From: Paenisporosarcina quisquiliarum_A | GTDB lineage: Bacteria; Bacillota; Bacilli; Bacillales_A; Planococcaceae | Length of the DNA stretch: 64,000 nucleotides | Assembly (NCBI RefSeq): GCF_043641925.1 | Contig: NZ_JBHZRU010000004.1 | Location: forward strand, 1-64,000 | Direction of reading: 5' to 3' | In this document: piece by piece, positions 62,108 through 64,000 of the stretch | How the letters are laid out: each line of letters starts with the position of its first letter | Position numbering within the stretch: the first letter of the stretch is position 1 | Translations under genes and position numbers: made by a program | The notes under the pieces: generated by a model | Told to the model about the DNA's origin: nothing | Database searches by the model: none | The model's input: the letters and a program-made list of their open reading frames with translations, nothing else

Positions 62108-62130
62108 CTGACATGTCAGGGTGGTATGCT
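62108..62130 (+). promoter_or_regulatory. Palindrome and -10 upstream of yocH
   Basis: Perfect 12-bp palindrome CTGACATGTCAG (62108-62119) followed 5 bases later by TATGCT (62125-62130), a possible -10. The palindrome would occupy the promoter spacer and may be an operator. Confidence 0.4.
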
Positions 62131-62164
62131 TATGGTCGTTAGTGAAAAGGAGGAAATTATTCAC

Positions 62165-62926
62165 ATGAAAAAGAAAATCGTTACACTAACTGCAATTGCA
62201 GCATTATCAGTAGGAGCGGCGGGACAAGCATCCGCATCTAGCGTTCATACGGTACAATCAGGAGATACATTATGGTCGATTTCACAAGACAATAATGTTA
62301 GCGTGTCAGACTTACAAGAATGGAACGAATTAGATTCAACTCTTATATATCCATCGCAAGAGCTTAAAGTTGAAGATATCATCAACACTTACACAGTTGT
62401 TCAAGGTGATACACTTTATAAAATTGCAACAGATCACAATATGTCAGTTAATGAGTTGAAAAACTTAAATAACTTATCTAGTGATTTAATTCATCCTGGT
62501 GATGAGTTCATTCTTGATGGGAAAAAAGTAGCTTCGGCAAGTGTCGCAACCAACACTTCGCAAGCATCTACACCTACTAAATCCACAACAAGTACTACTC
62601 AAACAGCGGCAGTAGCAGCGCAAACTGCATCTTCTGCTAAAGAGATGACTGTTACAGCAACAGCATATACAGCTTATTGTGCTGGATGTTCTGGAGTAAC
62701 AGCAACAGGAATTGATTTACGTTCAAACCCAAACCAAAAAGTAATCGCAGTGGATCCTTCAGTGATTCCATTAGGTTCACGAGTATGGGTTGAAGGTTAT
62801 GGAGAAGCAATCGCCGGTGATACTGGTGGAGCTATCAAAGGTAATATCATTGACGTATTCATTCCAAGTCAACAAGATGCTCTAAACTGGGGTAGAAAAA
62901 CAGTTACAATTAAAATTTTAGATTAA
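62165..62926 (+). CDS. yocH: LysM-3D-domain cell-wall protein YocH
   Basis: 253 residues. Signal peptide ending at GQASA, two LysM domains (about 28-70 and 77-120), a Ser/Thr/Ala linker, and a C-terminal 3D domain with TATAYTAYC, VIAVDPSVIPLGS and GDTGGAIKGNIIDVF, whose three Asp are conserved. B. subtilis YocH is a muralytic enzyme of the WalRK regulon. AAAGGAGG supports ATG 62165 over the longer frame from 62075. Confidence 0.9.
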   Translation: MKKKIVTLTAIAALSVGAAGQASASSVHTVQSGDTLWSISQDNNVSVSDLQEWNELDSTLIYPSQELKVEDIINTYTVVQGDTLYKIATDHNMSVNELKNLNNLSSDLIHPGDEFILDGKKVASASVATNTSQASTPTKSTTSTTQTAAVAAQTASSAKEMTVTATAYTAYCAGCSGVTATGIDLRSNPNQKVIAVDPSVIPLGSRVWVEGYGEAIAGDTGGAIKGNIIDVFIPSQQDALNWGRKTVTIKILD

Positions 62927-62933
62927 TAGAGTA

Positions 62934-62962
62934 AAAGATGAGCCTTGTGCTCATCTTTTTTT
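62934..62962 (+). terminator. yocH terminator
   Basis: AAAGATGAGC / GCTCATCTTT with seven T. Confidence 0.88.
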
Positions 62963-63090
62963 GTGTTTTACATATGGTTAAGGAGCTTGTTTTCTAACTA
63001 TGGTCTTCCTATTTTTACCGAATAAGTATAGGATTAGATGAGTGAATTTTACATCTTTACTATTAGTATGAGAATCTCAAACTTTATTAA

Positions 63091-63122
63091 AAGGGTGAGT
63101 GTGGAGACTTACCGCTTTTTTC
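63091..63122 (+). terminator. Orphan terminator-like hairpin
   Basis: GGTGAGT / ACTTACC (one G-T pair) followed by GCTTTTTT, 130 bases past the yocH terminator and 80 before the next gene. No gene precedes it, so a short transcript between 62970 and 63122 is possible. Confidence 0.45.
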
Positions 63123-63201
63123 GTGGACGTGTAGTTTCTCATTAAAAAGATGTGTTAAATTCACTTTTGAACCGTATACATAGTTATTGGAGGGGATTAA
63201 A

Positions 63202-63846
63202 ATGCAACAACCGACGTACATTCATGAAAATGAAAAGCTGAACCCGTTTTTTTCAATTTGGCTTTCAACGAGAAAGACCATCCGCTATGTTCTTGAGAAT
63301 AAATCATTAAAATATGCACTCATTATCGCTGCAATTGCAGGTATACCGAATGGATTTAATGCTCTCGGAGAGTTAAGTTCTACTCTTAATTTTCAGTTAG
63401 GGGTCCTAATTTTAGCATCTTTAGTGATTGGTCCATTTTTAAGTTTACTTGGAGTTGGATTATCTTCACTTATCTTTACGTTTGTTGGGAAATGGATGGG
63501 GGGAGTAGGGACATTTGGAGAAATGGCGAAAGCGATGGGAGTAGTAACGATTCCAGCGATTTGGCTATCCCCATACTTCATTCTTTCTTCCGTTATCACC
63601 TACAATGGGAATCAAGTAGATCCTCTAAGCGGTATTAGTGCCTCAATGATTATATGGATGATTTTCTCAGCCCTTATTATGATCATTTATTCTATATGGA
63701 TGATTGTCATACAGAGTCAATCGATAGGAGAGGTGCATCAGTTCTCAAGTTGGAGAGGATTCGCAACCCTTATGATTCCGGCTATAGTGTTCTTTATCAT
63801 TGGGATTATATTCGTTATGATGTTTTTCGCAGCCATTGTCATTTAA
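63202..63846 (+). CDS. Yip1-family membrane protein
   Basis: 214 residues. A cytoplasmic N-terminus (LNPFFSIWLSTRKTIRYVLE, typical of Yip1-domain proteins) and five hydrophobic segments from about 40 to the C-terminus. Function unknown. GGAGGGG supports ATG 63202. Monocistronic with terminator. Confidence 0.8.
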   Translation: MQQPTYIHENEKLNPFFSIWLSTRKTIRYVLENKSLKYALIIAAIAGIPNGFNALGELSSTLNFQLGVLILASLVIGPFLSLLGVGLSSLIFTFVGKWMGGVGTFGEMAKAMGVVTIPAIWLSPYFILSSVITYNGNQVDPLSGISASMIIWMIFSALIMIIYSIWMIVIQSQSIGEVHQFSSWRGFATLMIPAIVFFIIGIIFVMMFFAAIVI

Positions 63847-63854
63847 TTATGAAA

Positions 63855-63897
63855 AAAACGCTAGTTCACGAGATTTCACTCGTTGAGCTAGCGTTTT
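63855..63897 (+). terminator. Yip1-family gene terminator
   Basis: AAAACGCTAG / CTAGCGTTTT with an inner ACGAG/CTCGT pairing. Nothing further is seen to the end of the window. Confidence 0.88.
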
Positions 63898-64000
63898 CAA
63901 TTTTTGGACTGTTACCGATATCACATCTCTATACAAGCTCTATATCAACGGACATTATTAACTATATTTACAGCGTCATCTATTGATTGAAAATGAGGTG

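Overview
The window is a 64 kb stretch of low-GC Gram-positive chromosome. The best match is Bacillales, probably the Planococcaceae/Caryophanaceae side (Sporosarcina, Psychrobacillus, Paenisporosarcina-like). Reasons: strong GGAGG ribosome sites, a 23S-5S-tRNA cluster, and near-Bacillus proteins for CitR/CitA, RocF, SigW/RsiW, CdaA/CdaR/GlmM/GlmS, YvgN, AsnO, YeeI and YocH. The genus is an inference. No prophage, plasmid, IS transposase or CRISPR array is visible.

Layout. 1-1300: end of an rRNA operon (23S tail, 5S) and eight tRNA genes (Asn, Thr, Glu, Val, Tyr, Gln, Lys, Ala). 1.3-5 kb: divergent citR/citA, a GNAT and arginase. 5-14.6 kb: the envelope-stress and cell-wall block sigW-rsiW, cdaA-cdaR-glmM, a gamma-glutamyltransferase and glmS behind its self-cleaving ribozyme. 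The rsiW-cdaA gap holds a roughly 0.5 kb insertion flanked by a 27-bp duplication. 14.7-18 kb: a three-gene ABC exporter. 18-28 kb: small accessory genes (GNATs, an MFS gene with an ArsR-type regulator, lipoproteins, a 2H phosphoesterase, kinase-like proteins, YjdM, a frameshifted SUKH gene). 28-30.7 kb: a LysM-NlpC/P60 protein, then a tight operon of a second DNA sliding clamp, two tiny membrane proteins and a helix-hairpin-helix protein. 30.7-36.5 kb: a phosphatase, a kinase-like protein, a ZIP transporter and an MFS exporter preceded by a T-box leader. 36.5-42.8 kb: a chemoreceptor with a SigD-type promoter, a PBP4-type carboxypeptidase, a 5'-nucleotidase-like enzyme and yeeI. 42.8-47 kb: a candidate structured RNA, an ECF sigma/anti-sigma pair, yvgN and a Mta/TipA-type MerR regulator. 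47-52.3 kb: asnO, pepF and a DinB protein. 52.3-57 kb: a cysteine-pair-rich MarR/flavoprotein operon with a divergent acetyltransferase, a tautomerase, a VOC protein, a YbfB/YjiJ MFS gene and a YteA-type zinc-finger protein. 57.5-64 kb: NUDIX, a PAS histidine kinase, OsmC, GAF-STAS, a PP2C-like protein, yocH and a Yip1-family membrane protein.

How genes work together. SigW is held by RsiW and has a near-perfect self-promoter. CdaA makes c-di-AMP and is tied to CdaR and GlmM. GlmS and GlmM are consecutive enzymes towards UDP-GlcNAc, and GlmS is feedback-controlled by its ribozyme. CitR faces CitA across a T-N11-A LysR box. The MerR gene has the classic 19-bp promoter spacer.

Most notable non-coding features: (i) three intergenic arrays of degenerate repeats, all with an exact 21-bp period; (ii) at least six related 120-170 bp GC-rich elements with imperfect terminal inverted repeats; (iii) a T-box leader in front of a drug-efflux-like MFS gene; (iv) a three-way-junction RNA candidate near 43.1 kb; (v) a perfect 16-bp hairpin inside a coding sequence.
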